A stretch of DNA of 64,000 nt from Gracilimonas sp046602855. GTDB lineage: Bacteria; Bacteroidota; Rhodothermia; Balneolales; Balneolaceae. Below are positions 54,722 through 63,389 of this stretch, one piece after another. A model generated the notes under the pieces. The model searched no databases. It saw only the letters and a list, made by a program, of their open reading frames with translations, and was not told the origin of the DNA. The stretch covers positions 1,116,001-1,180,000 of the forward strand of contig NZ_JBKINJ010000001.1 of the NCBI RefSeq assembly GCF_046602855.1, given 5' to 3'. The stretch's first letter is position 1; each line of letters begins with the position of its first letter. A program made the position numbers and the translations under genes.

Positions 54722-56104
54722 TTATTGTGGACAAGTGCCCCATATTGGTTTGTTTGCCTCAATGAGAGCACTTCCTGTAGCAAAGTCAGTGGGCTTTGAA
54801 GCTATCTTCGAAACACACCAATTTGAAATATTTTGATTAAATGACCCAGCGTTATAAAACATAGCTTCCATATTAGTAACTGAAGATACATTCCAATTGC
54901 CAATATCCTGATTGAATAAACCAGCCCTGATGAACATATATCTCATATTAGTTACTGATGATACATCCCAATTACCGATATACTGATTAAATGAACTAGC
55001 TTGTCTAAACATGCCCTCCATATTAGTAACTAAAGATACATTCCAATTGCTGATATCTTGATTAAAATTACCAGCTTTATTGAACATACCGTACATAGCA
55101 GTAACGGAAGAAACATCCCAACTATTGATACCTTTATTAAATGAATGAGCTTCTCTGAACATATCGCTCATATTAGTTACTGAAGACACATCCCAGCTTC
55201 CAATATTCTGATTAAAAGACTCTGCGCTATAAAACATACCTTTCATATTAGTTACTGAAGACACATCCCAACTACTAATATCTTGATTAAATGAGTAAGC
55301 ACCTTTTACAATATCTCTCTCAGTTCCGAACATATCTTCCATATTAGTAACTGAAGAAACATCCCAGCTTCCAATATTCTGATTAAATAAACCAGCATTT
55401 CTAAACATAGCCCCCATATTAGTTACTGAAGACACATCCCAGCTACTGATATCTTGATTAAAATAAGCAGTATGACCAAACATCATTCTCATATCAGTAA
55501 CTGAAGATACGTCCCAATTGCCAATATCCTGATTAAAATCAAAAGCCGTATAAAACATAGCCCTCATATTAGTAACTGAAGACACATCCCAACTACTGAT
55601 ATCTTGGTTAAAATGATATTTTTCTAAGAACAAAGAACTCATATCATTTACCAAACTCGTACAAACTTTAGATAAATCAGCTTCTTCATCTCTTCTTTGA
55701 ATTAGCAAATCACGATCCACTGCCTCATATTCAATGTCATTGATTACACTAACCTGCCCGATTATAGCATTAGGACATCGAACTGTAATACCATTTGGAG
55801 CAAGGACAAATGGTTCTAAAAAAATTGCTGTTACACTTTTATCTGCGTTCATTGTGACAGACGCAGGATTGGAAGTACCTGTATGATCCCCTTGCCACCG
55901 TTCAAATACCCAATTCTCATTTGTTGATGCTGTAATTTCAACAGTTTCTCCCTCTTCATACTCTCCACTTGTCGGACTAACACTACCTCCCTCTGCAGGA
56001 TCTACATTGACAGTGAGTTGATATATGGGTGTGCTATCTGTTGAACAGGATGTTATTGCCAAAAGTGAAATTAATACCGCCGAAAAGAAATATTGAATTC
56101 TCAT
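54722..56104 (-). CDS. BspA-like repeat lipoprotein with bacterial repeat domain
   Basis: A 460-residue lipoprotein: lipobox ITSC, then a Listeria-Bacteroides type repeat (residues ~28-95; GGSVSPTSGEYEEGETVEI), a NGITVRCPNAIIGQVSVIND segment shared with the other BspA-like protein, and eleven repeats of about 25 residues (FNQDISSWDVSSVTNM), one of which has a 7-residue insertion (GTERDIVKGAYS). It ends in WCVSKIAS like its homologue. It is likely an adhesin or surface anchor. Confidence 0.88.
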   Translation of the reverse strand: MRIQYFFSAVLISLLAITSCSTDSTPIYQLTVNVDPAEGGSVSPTSGEYEEGETVEITASTNENWVFERWQGDHTGTSNPASVTMNADKSVTAIFLEPFVLAPNGITVRCPNAIIGQVSVINDIEYEAVDRDLLIQRRDEEADLSKVCTSLVNDMSSLFLEKYHFNQDISSWDVSSVTNMRAMFYTAFDFNQDIGNWDVSSVTDMRMMFGHTAYFNQDISSWDVSSVTNMGAMFRNAGLFNQNIGSWDVSSVTNMEDMFGTERDIVKGAYSFNQDISSWDVSSVTNMKGMFYSAESFNQNIGSWDVSSVTNMSDMFREAHSFNKGINSWDVSSVTAMYGMFNKAGNFNQDISNWNVSLVTNMEGMFRQASSFNQYIGNWDVSSVTNMRYMFIRAGLFNQDIGNWNVSSVTNMEAMFYNAGSFNQNISNWCVSKIASKPTDFATGSALIEANKPIWGTCPQ

Positions 56105-56367
56105 GATTATTTAAATGGATTTATAAAGATGACTGCCCAAAGAGACACGTATTTCTTGATTATGTATAAAAGGTACAATAATCAATTTAAATAAATGTCT
56201 GTTTGACAGGTATTTATGGGTAGATATTTAGAATAAAACTGCCAATTACTTTTTAGCAGCTTTTAAGGCACAAAATACTTCTTAATATTTATGAACAAGT
56301 TCAGAACCCAACACAATTGATTGAATATCTAAGCTCTTTGGCGAGCTTATTCAACTTTATGACATTA

Positions 56368-56688
56368 CTAGTTGAGCTTCCACGGGTAGATCATCCATTC
56401 ATTGATCACCAAAGCACGAAGGTTCTTCTTAACCTTGAATAGATCATTTTTACGTATGTAGTAGATTCTATCATCATCCTTTATCGGTTGATACAAAAAA
56501 TAATTTTCGTAATCAGGATAATTCTTTATTTCCGTCGGAGACAAAGGTGGATATTTTATAATCCTTCTGACGGGATTTCTGTTCAAAGACACAAAGAGCT
56601 GCGATTGGGATGGGTGCTCTAGTCCCTCAAATAAGACTTGGATCTCCCATATCAGAAGGAAACAATCTTCTAGACTCATACTATTCAT
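56368..56688 (-). CDS. small partner of the AAA ATPase
   Basis: A 106-residue protein from ATG 56688 (a TTG is one codon earlier), overlapping the ATPase end by 8 bp. Its C-terminal half is homologous to the C-terminal part of the 61270-61917 gene: SLNRNPVRRIIKYPPLSP, DLFKVKKNLRAL and NEWMIYPWKLN match SLNRNPVKQIVQYPPSLD, DLFKVKENLNSL and NEWVEFPWKLN. The end PWKLN is shared exactly. It has no known domain. Translational coupling to the ATPase is likely, so the two should work together. Confidence 0.7.
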   Translation of the reverse strand: MNSMSLEDCFLLIWEIQVLFEGLEHPSQSQLFVSLNRNPVRRIIKYPPLSPTEIKNYPDYENYFLYQPIKDDDRIYYIRKNDLFKVKKNLRALVINEWMIYPWKLN

Positions 56689-57772
56689 CAAACAAACTAA
56701 ACCCTACGGGATCTCTGCTATCAAAATTATCTTTCACGAGCCTCTCCCTCTCCTTTATCTTTTGGTAGGAAGCATCAAGGTCTACTTGGTGCATCTGCGC
56801 ATATATGAATAGCTCTTTAAGAGCTGCAGGAGTCAATGGTTTTTCATACCACTCAGATGTTTTGTATTTGGGCGGAAACTCCTCCTGAAATACAAATTCG
56901 TAGAAAGCATCCACAAAATCATCGCTGTTATCTTTGGGGTTAACTTCTGCTAGCACATCTAGTCTTTGCTGACGAGCAATGATATTAGCAGGAATTTTTT
57001 CAGGATTGTTGGTAGTTGACAAGAAAAGCACGTTATCTCTCAATATTGGATTATCGAGGAGATTTAGAAGCCCAAGATGACTCTGTCGATAACCAACTAA
57101 AGATGAAAGTTCTTCAATCAAGAAGATGATTAAGCGATTTTTAGCAACACGATTGAGTGTATTAAGACCATGTGAGTTTAGTCGATCTATATCATCTGAA
57201 TTGTTCAGTCGAATAACGATTGCATCGAGTTCTTTTATCATGGATTTAGAGAACCAATCCAAGAAACGACTTTTACCCACCCCCGTGTCCCCATAAAGCA
57301 AGACTGATCTTTTAAATCCCAATTCAGATTTTTGGTAAAACTCCTTGTTGTTCAGAAACAGAATTAGTTCTTCATAAACACTATTTAATGAACTATTGTA
57401 CTCATGAAGCGGGAAATACCCCCGTCCCATAAAGCCGTAGCTTTTTTCATGTGCGACATTTTTAAATTGGTTTTTATCAACTTCCTTTTCATCGATAAAC
57501 CCATTGAGTTCCATTAACAAATCCTCTATGGATTCATTAGAATCAATTCTATTGACTTTTGAAGTTTTAGAGAGAATAAAATCATGATCCCTTGTATATC
57601 CAACCTGATACGTACCCGCGGGTATTTGTGTCGTAATAGGCTTTGAAGGAAAGCTGTAGCCAAAGCCATGGTCATATATGACGTTGTGTATTTGGTGCGA
57701 TTCAGCGGGAATTTTGAAGTATTTCCTTGCAGTTTGAAATCTTTTTGGGAGGTCTGTGTTATAGGCTTTCAT
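56681..57772 (-). CDS. AAA family ATPase
   Basis: A 363-residue protein with an N-terminal domain (1-110) of unknown fold, then an AAA ATPase domain: Walker A GDTGVGKS (161-168), Walker B IIFLIEE (about 215-221), sensor-1 STTNN (252-256) and arginines in RQQR (267-270). A C-terminal lid (YEKPLTPAALKELFIYAQM) ends the domain. The architecture resembles BCS1-like or phage/plasmid ATPases. Two decayed or deleted relatives lie nearby (48133 and 61270). The long leader upstream is conserved with the second locus. Confidence 0.82.
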   Translation of the reverse strand: MKAYNTDLPKRFQTARKYFKIPAESHQIHNVIYDHGFGYSFPSKPITTQIPAGTYQVGYTRDHDFILSKTSKVNRIDSNESIEDLLMELNGFIDEKEVDKNQFKNVAHEKSYGFMGRGYFPLHEYNSSLNSVYEELILFLNNKEFYQKSELGFKRSVLLYGDTGVGKSRFLDWFSKSMIKELDAIVIRLNNSDDIDRLNSHGLNTLNRVAKNRLIIFLIEELSSLVGYRQSHLGLLNLLDNPILRDNVLFLSTTNNPEKIPANIIARQQRLDVLAEVNPKDNSDDFVDAFYEFVFQEEFPPKYKTSEWYEKPLTPAALKELFIYAQMHQVDLDASYQKIKERERLVKDNFDSRDPVGFSLFDE

Positions 57773-58110
57773 TTGATATGATTTAGGGTTAGGTGCTCAT
57801 TTCTTGAGGTCAAAAAATGAGCGGGGCCTATATAACCAAAAAAACCTTCTAATTCAGGTAATCTTCTGATTTCAAACTCCCCCCTAAGTATGGAGAGATC
57901 ACTTTGATAGCACTTCCCTACTTACATTTTTATAATCTTATCAATGAAAAGAAGTGATTGTGAGTGTATTCTCAGGGATAGCATAAAAATATAACCCAAC
58001 AATCATTCATGCTTATATATAGAAGCTTTTTGGAAGGCAAGGATGGGAAATGGATAAACAACGGTTAAGTATACATAAAAGATTTGAGGTAGGATTTTTA
58101 ACCAATGAAC
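57773..58110 (-). repeat. conserved long leader, copy A
   Basis: About 340 bp without a gene upstream of the ATPase gene. It is closely matched by 61918-62256 over its length; sections such as CAACAATCATTCATGCTTAT followed by ATATAGAAGCTTTTT are identical, and the part far from the gene seems best conserved. It may hold a promoter, regulatory RNA or recombination target. 58111-58183 holds nothing clear. Confidence 0.75.
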
Positions 58111-58183
58111 GGAGAGCTAAAACATCAAAAGTTGGCTAAGCACATCTCCTTAATCCATATAGGATACTGCCTGCTTAGTTTAT

Positions 58184-58852
58184 TTAGGCTTTAAAATGTT
58201 GCTTAAAGGCACCTAAAATTATTAGATGTAATCTTACTTTAATGTTTTTGAAAGCTGCAGTTGTCGAAGCTATATGATCAATAAAATCAATTTCCTTTCG
58301 CTCTTTAAACTTAGATATCATTTTTTCACTTATCTCAAACTCAACTTCATCAGCTGAGTTCACTTTCTTTCTAAGCATATTTGATCTAGCAGCATATTTA
58401 ATATATGATCTTTGATTATTATCAATTTCTTGTAGTGGTTCAACTGCAATAAATGCAGAGGTTATTTTATTTAGATCAATATCATTTTCATAGGCTTTTT
58501 GAAAATCACTGACAACTCTGTTAACAAATTTATCTGCTTGTTGGAGCCCGCCGCGAAAGCTTGCTGCAGAACCAACTTTAAACTCAATGATATGCTTAAC
58601 TTCTTCTTCGTTTTTGATCTCAGAATTTTCAGGAATTTTAAGGACCGCTAAATCATATCGACTATATTCTCGTGCTGATATTAAATTATCAGTGCTGCTC
58701 TGTAATTCTTCTTGTAACAACCACGCATATTCATCACGAATAGGACCTTCAGGTTTACTAGTTAAACTCAAGTAGGCTAGCTTCCCAGTATTGTTTGATA
58801 AATTTTCTACTACGGTTTCGAATTTGTTTTTAAGAAACGTTCTATAATCCAT
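58184..58852 (-). CDS. PD-(D/E)xK nuclease-like protein, cassette gene
   Basis: A 222-residue protein with a possible PD-(D/E)xK core: Asp 67 in YSRYDLAVLK and Glu 90/Lys 92 in HIIEFKVG, followed by a helix with GGLQQADKFV. This is inferred from pattern, not from a known family. It has no signal peptide. It is the last unit of a cassette-like array: the attC-like site at 58891-59020 lies just upstream. No clear attC was found downstream. Confidence 0.6.
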   Translation of the reverse strand: MDYRTFLKNKFETVVENLSNNTGKLAYLSLTSKPEGPIRDEYAWLLQEELQSSTDNLISAREYSRYDLAVLKIPENSEIKNEEEVKHIIEFKVGSAASFRGGLQQADKFVNRVVSDFQKAYENDIDLNKITSAFIAVEPLQEIDNNQRSYIKYAARSNMLRKKVNSADEVEFEISEKMISKFKERKEIDFIDHIASTTAAFKNIKVRLHLIILGAFKQHFKA

Positions 58853-58890
58853 TTATCAGATATTAATGTTTTATGAATAGAGCTAAGGCA

Positions 58891-59020
58891 GTATAACGAT
58901 ATTGCGCATAAGAGAGGTGAAAGTTGCCCCGAATTTGATTTAAAATGTACTGCGGAAACTGACCAAATTGAAACGGGCAGCCAATGGTGAGGCACCTCCC
59001 ACTTAATGCGTAGGTTATAG
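58891..59020 (-). repeat. attC-like site 2
   Basis: A 130-bp imperfect palindrome. On the minus strand it starts CTATAAC, CTACGCATTAAGTGGGAGGTG and ends with the facing arm CACCTCTCTTATGCGCAATATC then GTTATAC. The arms pair over TATAAC, GCAT-AAG and GAGGTG. The R' end GTTATAC departs from GTTRRRY at one place. Position between two same-strand genes fits an integron cassette site. Confidence 0.55.
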
Positions 59021-59032
59021 GGCAACATGAAT

Positions 59033-59926
59033 TTAGTTTAATTCTCTTAATATTTTGTCATGGGTTTCTTCCCAAGTTGAACCTAAATATTTATAATTAT
59101 ATGATCTATGTTCAGTTGTCCAATTAGAAAAATCTTCTTCCAAGCCAACATAATATAAATGGGCTTCCGAGTTAGCCAATGGCTCCCAAATATGTTTGTC
59201 CTCAACATTCGGCTTGACTCCAATTATGAATACTTTATCTGCTTTCTCAATAATACCTTTCCACTTTTTCTGAGCTTCCTTGATTTGAGAAGGAGCAATG
59301 GCTAGTGGTTTATTTTTAGCATATAAACACATTGCAGGATATAACCCAGTGTTACCTTTAAAAACCCTTGGTACATCTCTTGGTTGAATTACTTGTATTC
59401 CTCCTTCAAAAGATACGCCACTAGAAAATTGAACACCTCTTGAAGCCTGAATATTATTGGATTTGAAATTGCTAGATCCGTGAAGTTTGAAAATTGATGC
59501 GGAATTATCAGAAGGTTCATCAAAGTAATTTATTTGAATACCTTTTTGGGAGACAGCTATTTCTAATAAACATTCATAATTGAGCGATGAAAATACAGTT
59601 TGGTTTAACAATGACACATTTTTTATATGACTCACCAAAGATTTGTAATAATTGGATTTGTCATCATATAGATTAAATCGAGAGAAGAAAATTCCCATAT
59701 GCTGCATGAGAGGAGCAATAGAAAAGCTGTGATTCCTTATCACTTCATGCATTCCTTTTTCAAAATCATTTTCAAACTTAGACGAGAGTTCATCAGGGAT
59801 TTGACCCCATGTCGTAGGAAATAATCTTTGAAGAGAATTAAAAAGATTATTTCCAAGCGGGGGATTGATTGGATGAACATTACCTGACCCAAATGATGCT
59901 CCAGCACCGAAAAGAAATACAATCAT
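59033..59926 (-). CDS. SIR2-like domain protein, candidate NAD-using defence effector
   Basis: A 297-residue protein started at ATG 59926 (the longer frame overlaps the upstream gene more). SIR2-like signatures: FLFGAGASFGSG with PPLGNNLF (NAD-binding, residues 4-29), SSLNYE (113-118) and FKLHGSSN (146-153). SIR2-like enzymes in bacterial defence (for example ThsA, DSR, prokaryotic Argonaute partners) cleave NAD+ on phage attack; the typical catalytic Asn and His are at about 116 and 149. It overlaps the zinc-ribbon gene by 4 bp (ATGA) and sits between two attC-like sites. Confidence 0.8.
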   Translation of the reverse strand: MIVFLFGAGASFGSGNVHPINPPLGNNLFNSLQRLFPTTWGQIPDELSSKFENDFEKGMHEVIRNHSFSIAPLMQHMGIFFSRFNLYDDKSNYYKSLVSHIKNVSLLNQTVFSSLNYECLLEIAVSQKGIQINYFDEPSDNSASIFKLHGSSNFKSNNIQASRGVQFSSGVSFEGGIQVIQPRDVPRVFKGNTGLYPAMCLYAKNKPLAIAPSQIKEAQKKWKGIIEKADKVFIIGVKPNVEDKHIWEPLANSEAHLYYVGLEEDFSNWTTEHRSYNYKYLGSTWEETHDKILRELN

Positions 59927-60168
59927 AAAATATCGAGCTTCATTGCACTGAAATAATGAGCATGTCCACAATTATTACAACTCAATACTACCATTGGCAT
60001 TAATGAACCCTCGACTGTCATTTTATGCTCAGTATCAAAAATAGGAAATCCAACCAATTCATTGTTGATAGTCCATTGGTTTCCATTACAAAATTTACAA
60101 CTCGTGAATTGAATATAGCTTGATAGCTTTTGTTTTATTTTACGCTCTTGCTCGTTTGATAATGGCAT
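59923..60168 (-). CDS. zinc-ribbon protein coupled to the SIR2-like gene
   Basis: An 81-residue protein with two CxxC pairs, CKFC (24-27) and CNNC (64-67), separated by a beta-rich stretch: a single zinc ribbon. It ends in HYFSAMKLDIL and overlaps the next start by 4 bp, so both are made from one mRNA in a fixed ratio. It may be a sensor or specificity factor for the SIR2 effector. No named family recognised. Confidence 0.65.
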   Translation of the reverse strand: MPLSNEQERKIKQKLSSYIQFTSCKFCNGNQWTINNELVGFPIFDTEHKMTVEGSLMPMVVLSCNNCGHAHYFSAMKLDIL

Positions 60169-60207
60169 TGAGTTAGAAGTTTGTTGAAATTTAGCTTTAT
60201 GGTAACC

Positions 60208-60329
60208 CTATAACGGTTTGGCAAATATGCGGCGCTGAAATTATGATTTAGTAAAAGTCACTAAAATGAATTTACAGGAAAACAGGCAGCCTAACCCCGT
60301 CCGCGTCCGCTTAATTTACTTTGTTAGGT
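60208..60329 (-). repeat. attC-like site 1
   Basis: A 122-bp imperfect palindrome. On the minus strand it starts with ACCTAAC, a perfect R'' (RYYYAAC), then AAAGTAAATTAAGCGGACGC, and ends with CAGCGCCGCATATTTGCC and GTTATAG. The arms pair over AAAT and GCGG(A)CGC. This is the best of the attC-like sites in the island. Confidence 0.55.
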
Positions 60330-60359
60330 TGCTGATGTATGATTAATAAAAATATATAT

Positions 60360-61004
60360 CTAATTATCGCTTTGGTCATATTTCCTATGTAAAGACAAAG
60401 CTTCAATTCCAACTTGTCTCATCCCATCACTTAGATGATAAATATCTTCAGAAGATGTGTTTTTGATACTAGCGCTGCCACTTATAAAAAAATTATGAAT
60501 TAACTGACTTGATGTGCCGTCATCATGATAACCTATCGTGCATTCAAATTTATATGTTCTAATAGTTTGATATATATCTTGTTTACCATCAGTCTCATAA
60601 CAAGCTGAGCGATGTCTTTTTATAGAATGAAGTTCACCATCAATAATAATCTCATCTACTCTTTCATCTTTTGATTTATATAATTGTTCATTAAAACTTA
60701 GATCATTCATAACAACAGTAGTGGGATCATTAGTAAGTACTATTATCTCCATCCCTATATAGACAGTTTTATATACGTGATAATTAAGCGCAGATGTATC
60801 AATAAATATCGAATATTCGCCATCATTGTCTAGTTGCTGAAAATCAAGCATAGAATTTTTCACACTTATAAATAGCTCTCCATTAGGCGAATCTCCACCA
60901 AAGAGAACATTATGGTATTTGTAATCTTGAGCTACTATAGAACAATTAAGAATAAAAAATAGTAGTACTGTTGCGACTAACTTCATCTCTTTGTTTTTAT
61001 TCAT
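60360..61004 (-). CDS. hypothetical secreted protein, cassette gene
   Basis: A 214-residue protein with a signal peptide (hydrophobic stretch ending ILNCSIVAQ; another ATG six codons in gives a similar signal). The mature part is beta-rich, with no known motif; a Cys pair (CYETDG and CTIGYH) may form a disulfide. It is flanked by attC-like sites on both sides. Function unknown. Confidence 0.6.
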   Translation of the reverse strand: MNKNKEMKLVATVLLFFILNCSIVAQDYKYHNVLFGGDSPNGELFISVKNSMLDFQQLDNDGEYSIFIDTSALNYHVYKTVYIGMEIIVLTNDPTTVVMNDLSFNEQLYKSKDERVDEIIIDGELHSIKRHRSACYETDGKQDIYQTIRTYKFECTIGYHDDGTSSQLIHNFFISGSASIKNTSSEDIYHLSDGMRQVGIEALSLHRKYDQSDN

Positions 61005-61026
61005 TGTTTTGCATTAATTTAGATCA

Positions 61027-61141
61027 ACTTAACGTAATATTATACGAACAAGGGGTTTGTTAGGGCGAACAGAATGAAAACGCTCATATACGCTTTAATG
61101 GCTCTTTTGATTCGCATAATGTAATTCTTGAGATGTTATAC
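61027..61141 (-). repeat. attC-like site 0
   Basis: A 115-bp imperfect palindrome upstream of the secreted-protein gene. On the minus strand it begins GTATAAC and ends with GTTAAGT, a perfect R' (GTTRRRY). The inner arms ATTATGCGAATCAAAAG and (as reverse complement) ATTATACGAACAAG pair well. Confidence 0.55.
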
Positions 61142-61172
61142 GAATGGTCGCTGCCTAAGGTATTCGTATAAC
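61135..61172. repeat. perfect 11-bp inverted repeat at the end of attC-like site 0
   Basis: GTTATACGAAT and ATTCGTATAAC with a 16-bp spacer. On the minus strand this reads as an R'-like end facing an R''-like end, as would be left by an ORF-less minimal cassette. Confidence 0.55.
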
Positions 61173-61269
61173 TTGCACAATTATTAATGGGTTAATAAAA
61201 GGCTAAAAATTTTAAACAAGCAAATTTATACTAATGCTGTTTTACGGGATTCACTAAAAAGTTAATCTC

Positions 61270-61917
61270 TCAATTCAATTTCCAAGGAAACTCAACCCAT
61301 TCATTTTTTACTAACGAGTTGAGGTTTTCTTTCACTTTAAAAAGATCACTCTTTTTAATGAAATATAGCTTTTCATCATCCTTATTTGCTTGGTAAAGGA
61401 AATACTCATCATAAATATTGTAATCAATAAGTTCGTCTAGAGAAGGGGGATATTGGACGATCTGCTTTACAGGATTACGGTTTAAACTCTTTATGAGCTG
61501 TGCTTGTGATGGTTCTTCTAAGCCCGCGTATAGAAGTTGAATTTTATTTATTAGAAAAAAAGACTCTTCTAGCGTCAAGCTGTTAAACATAGCTGTATCA
61601 AAAAGATCCAAAGCATTCGAATAACCCTCATCTTCTTCGATTGCCTTTTTAAGCTCCATTAGTAACTCCTCGAGAGATTCTTCGGACTTAATTTTTTCAA
61701 TCTTGGAAATCTCTGTCAGGTTCTTGTCTTCATTTAGTGAATTAGTAACAGAATTGGAATCAATATGAATTTGCGTTTTAATGGGTCTTGAAGAGCATGA
61801 AATGAGGTAGCTGAGGTAAGATACCACGTTACGCATTTGGTGTACTACAGAGCTAATTCTAAGATGGTGCTGTGCTTCTATGAGTCTTTTATAGAGTTCT
61901 ATTATATAGGTTTTCAT
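61270..61917 (-). CDS. fused, ATPase-less version of the AAA locus
   Basis: A 215-residue protein from ATG 61917 (the first nine codons of the longer frame are likely leader). Residues 1-90 match the N-terminal domain of the 363-residue ATPase (both contain a SEESLEELLMEL / NESIEDLLMEL block), and the rest matches its small partner (NRNPVKQIVQYPP, PWKLN). The whole AAA domain is absent and the two genes are joined in frame. It is either a deletion product or a regulatory paralogue. Its upstream region is nearly the same as that of the ATPase. Confidence 0.75.
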   Translation of the reverse strand: MKTYIIELYKRLIEAQHHLRISSVVHQMRNVVSYLSYLISCSSRPIKTQIHIDSNSVTNSLNEDKNLTEISKIEKIKSEESLEELLMELKKAIEEDEGYSNALDLFDTAMFNSLTLEESFFLINKIQLLYAGLEEPSQAQLIKSLNRNPVKQIVQYPPSLDELIDYNIYDEYFLYQANKDDEKLYFIKKSDLFKVKENLNSLVKNEWVEFPWKLN

Positions 61918-62256
61918 TTGGAATGATTTAGAATTGATGCTCACTTTTGTATTGGAAAAACAAGCGCGGGCCTATATAATCAAAAAAACCTTCTATATCA
62001 GGTAACTTCTGATTTAAAAATTACTTCCCCTAAGTATGGTGGGATCATTTTGATAGCACTTTCCTACATACTTTTTTATAATCTTATCATTGAATAAATA
62101 GAGAAGTCATTGCGAGTGTATTCTCAGTAATAGCATAAAAACATAACCCAACAATCATTCATGCTTATATATAGAAGCTTTTTTTGAACGCAAGGATGGG
62201 AAATAGATAAACGACTGTTATGTATACATAAAAGATTTGAGGTATGGTAAAATGAG
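61918..62256 (-). repeat. conserved long leader, copy B
   Basis: The counterpart of 57773-58110, about 340 bp, upstream of the fused ATPase-less gene. The distal half differs only at scattered bases; small insertions separate the two near GAAAAACAAGCGCGG. See copy A. Confidence 0.75.
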
Positions 62257-63389
62257 AGCTAGTACATATATAATATAATATTAGGTATTATTTATATGCA
62301 TTTTAACGTATAATTTAATATATAATGCTTATATGCTTTATCAAATCGTCAATATTACTTGATCATTTAACTTCCTTTAGCCAAATTTAAGTTTACCTTA
62401 TATTTCAATTCTAAGAGCCTTAAATTTGAGTAGCCATATCCTTACTCCCTTTTTTAGTGAAGTCTCTTTAGAAGCGCTTTTCCTTTGCTGAGGTTGGAAA
62501 TGATAGGTCATTCTTAACCCCTTTTTTGGAGTTTCAACTTGAAATACCCCTTAAATTGGCTTCAAACAGATAACTGATCTATACCTGTTTTATTGAGAGT
62601 TTAACTATCTAAGTCCTGTATTAATAATTAATTAAATATCTTTATTTTAAACTTAGATTTTAATTTAATTCTTTTTAAGTACATAATTAATAGTATTATA
62701 GATATCTATTCTTTGTTCTGCAATTAAGTACTCTTTTGTTTAAGTCTAGTATTAATAATTAATTAAACATCTATTTACCAATTATTACCCCTATAATTGT
62801 CTATTTAAGTCTAATATAAGTAATAAGTAATAAGTAATAAGTAATTCTTTCTTCTTTTATCTATTAATAATTAAGTATATACCATATAACTTAAATATTT
62901 AGTATAGTAGTAATAACTAGTATATACCTATTATATATATATATATTAATTATCATTAACAGTGTTAATGGCAAAATTTGAGATGGCTAGTGTTGAAACC
63001 CTCAATAATCCTTCTCTATCTTCTTTAAACAGGGATTTTATAGTTTATTTCTAGCCAATCTGAGGAATTACCTACTTTTTTATCTCTGTTTCCCATCATT
63101 TTATCTTCCACTCCTTCTCTAATTATTCATTAAAGTATATAATTATGTATATAATATAATATATATGTACAGTGTAATAAGTGGTATATACAGAGAAGCT
63201 TTTCTGCGTTTTTTTTCACATATCATTAGTAGTGTCCATGAGAAAAATTCATTTAGTCACAACAATATATCCCTAATTCAAACGTTAACATATACAAAGG
63301 CAGATATTAAAAATAATATGAGAAATCTTCTGTCAGAAACTATATGGACTACAATAAAACTCGAATTTTAAAACACACAGATGCATTAA
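62257..63389. other. very A/T-rich non-coding region with direct repeats
   Basis: No convincing gene (a 68-codon frame at 63165 has no support). Two near-identical repeats, AAGTCYTGTATTAATAATTA-like, at about 62610-62645 and 62741-62775, with a third degenerate start at 62806, and a tandem 7-bp repeat (TAATAAG, about four copies, 62818-62843). Long TATATA runs occur at 62934-62945. It looks like an iteron-bearing origin or a promoter-rich junction, but no replication gene was identified. Confidence 0.6.

Noticed and set aside
58080..58183. A possible fourth attC-like site after the PD-(D/E)xK gene
   Set aside because: CTAAGCA and TGCTTAG arms exist, but no AAC or GTT ends of attC type were found and the rest does not pair.
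61135..61172. loxP-like site
   Set aside because: The arms GTTATACGAAT/ATTCGTATAAC recall loxP arms, but the spacing and base order are different; cassette ends explain it better.
63165..63371. 68-codon frame before the partial gene
   Set aside because: No family features, A/T-rich composition like its surroundings, and no convincing start context.
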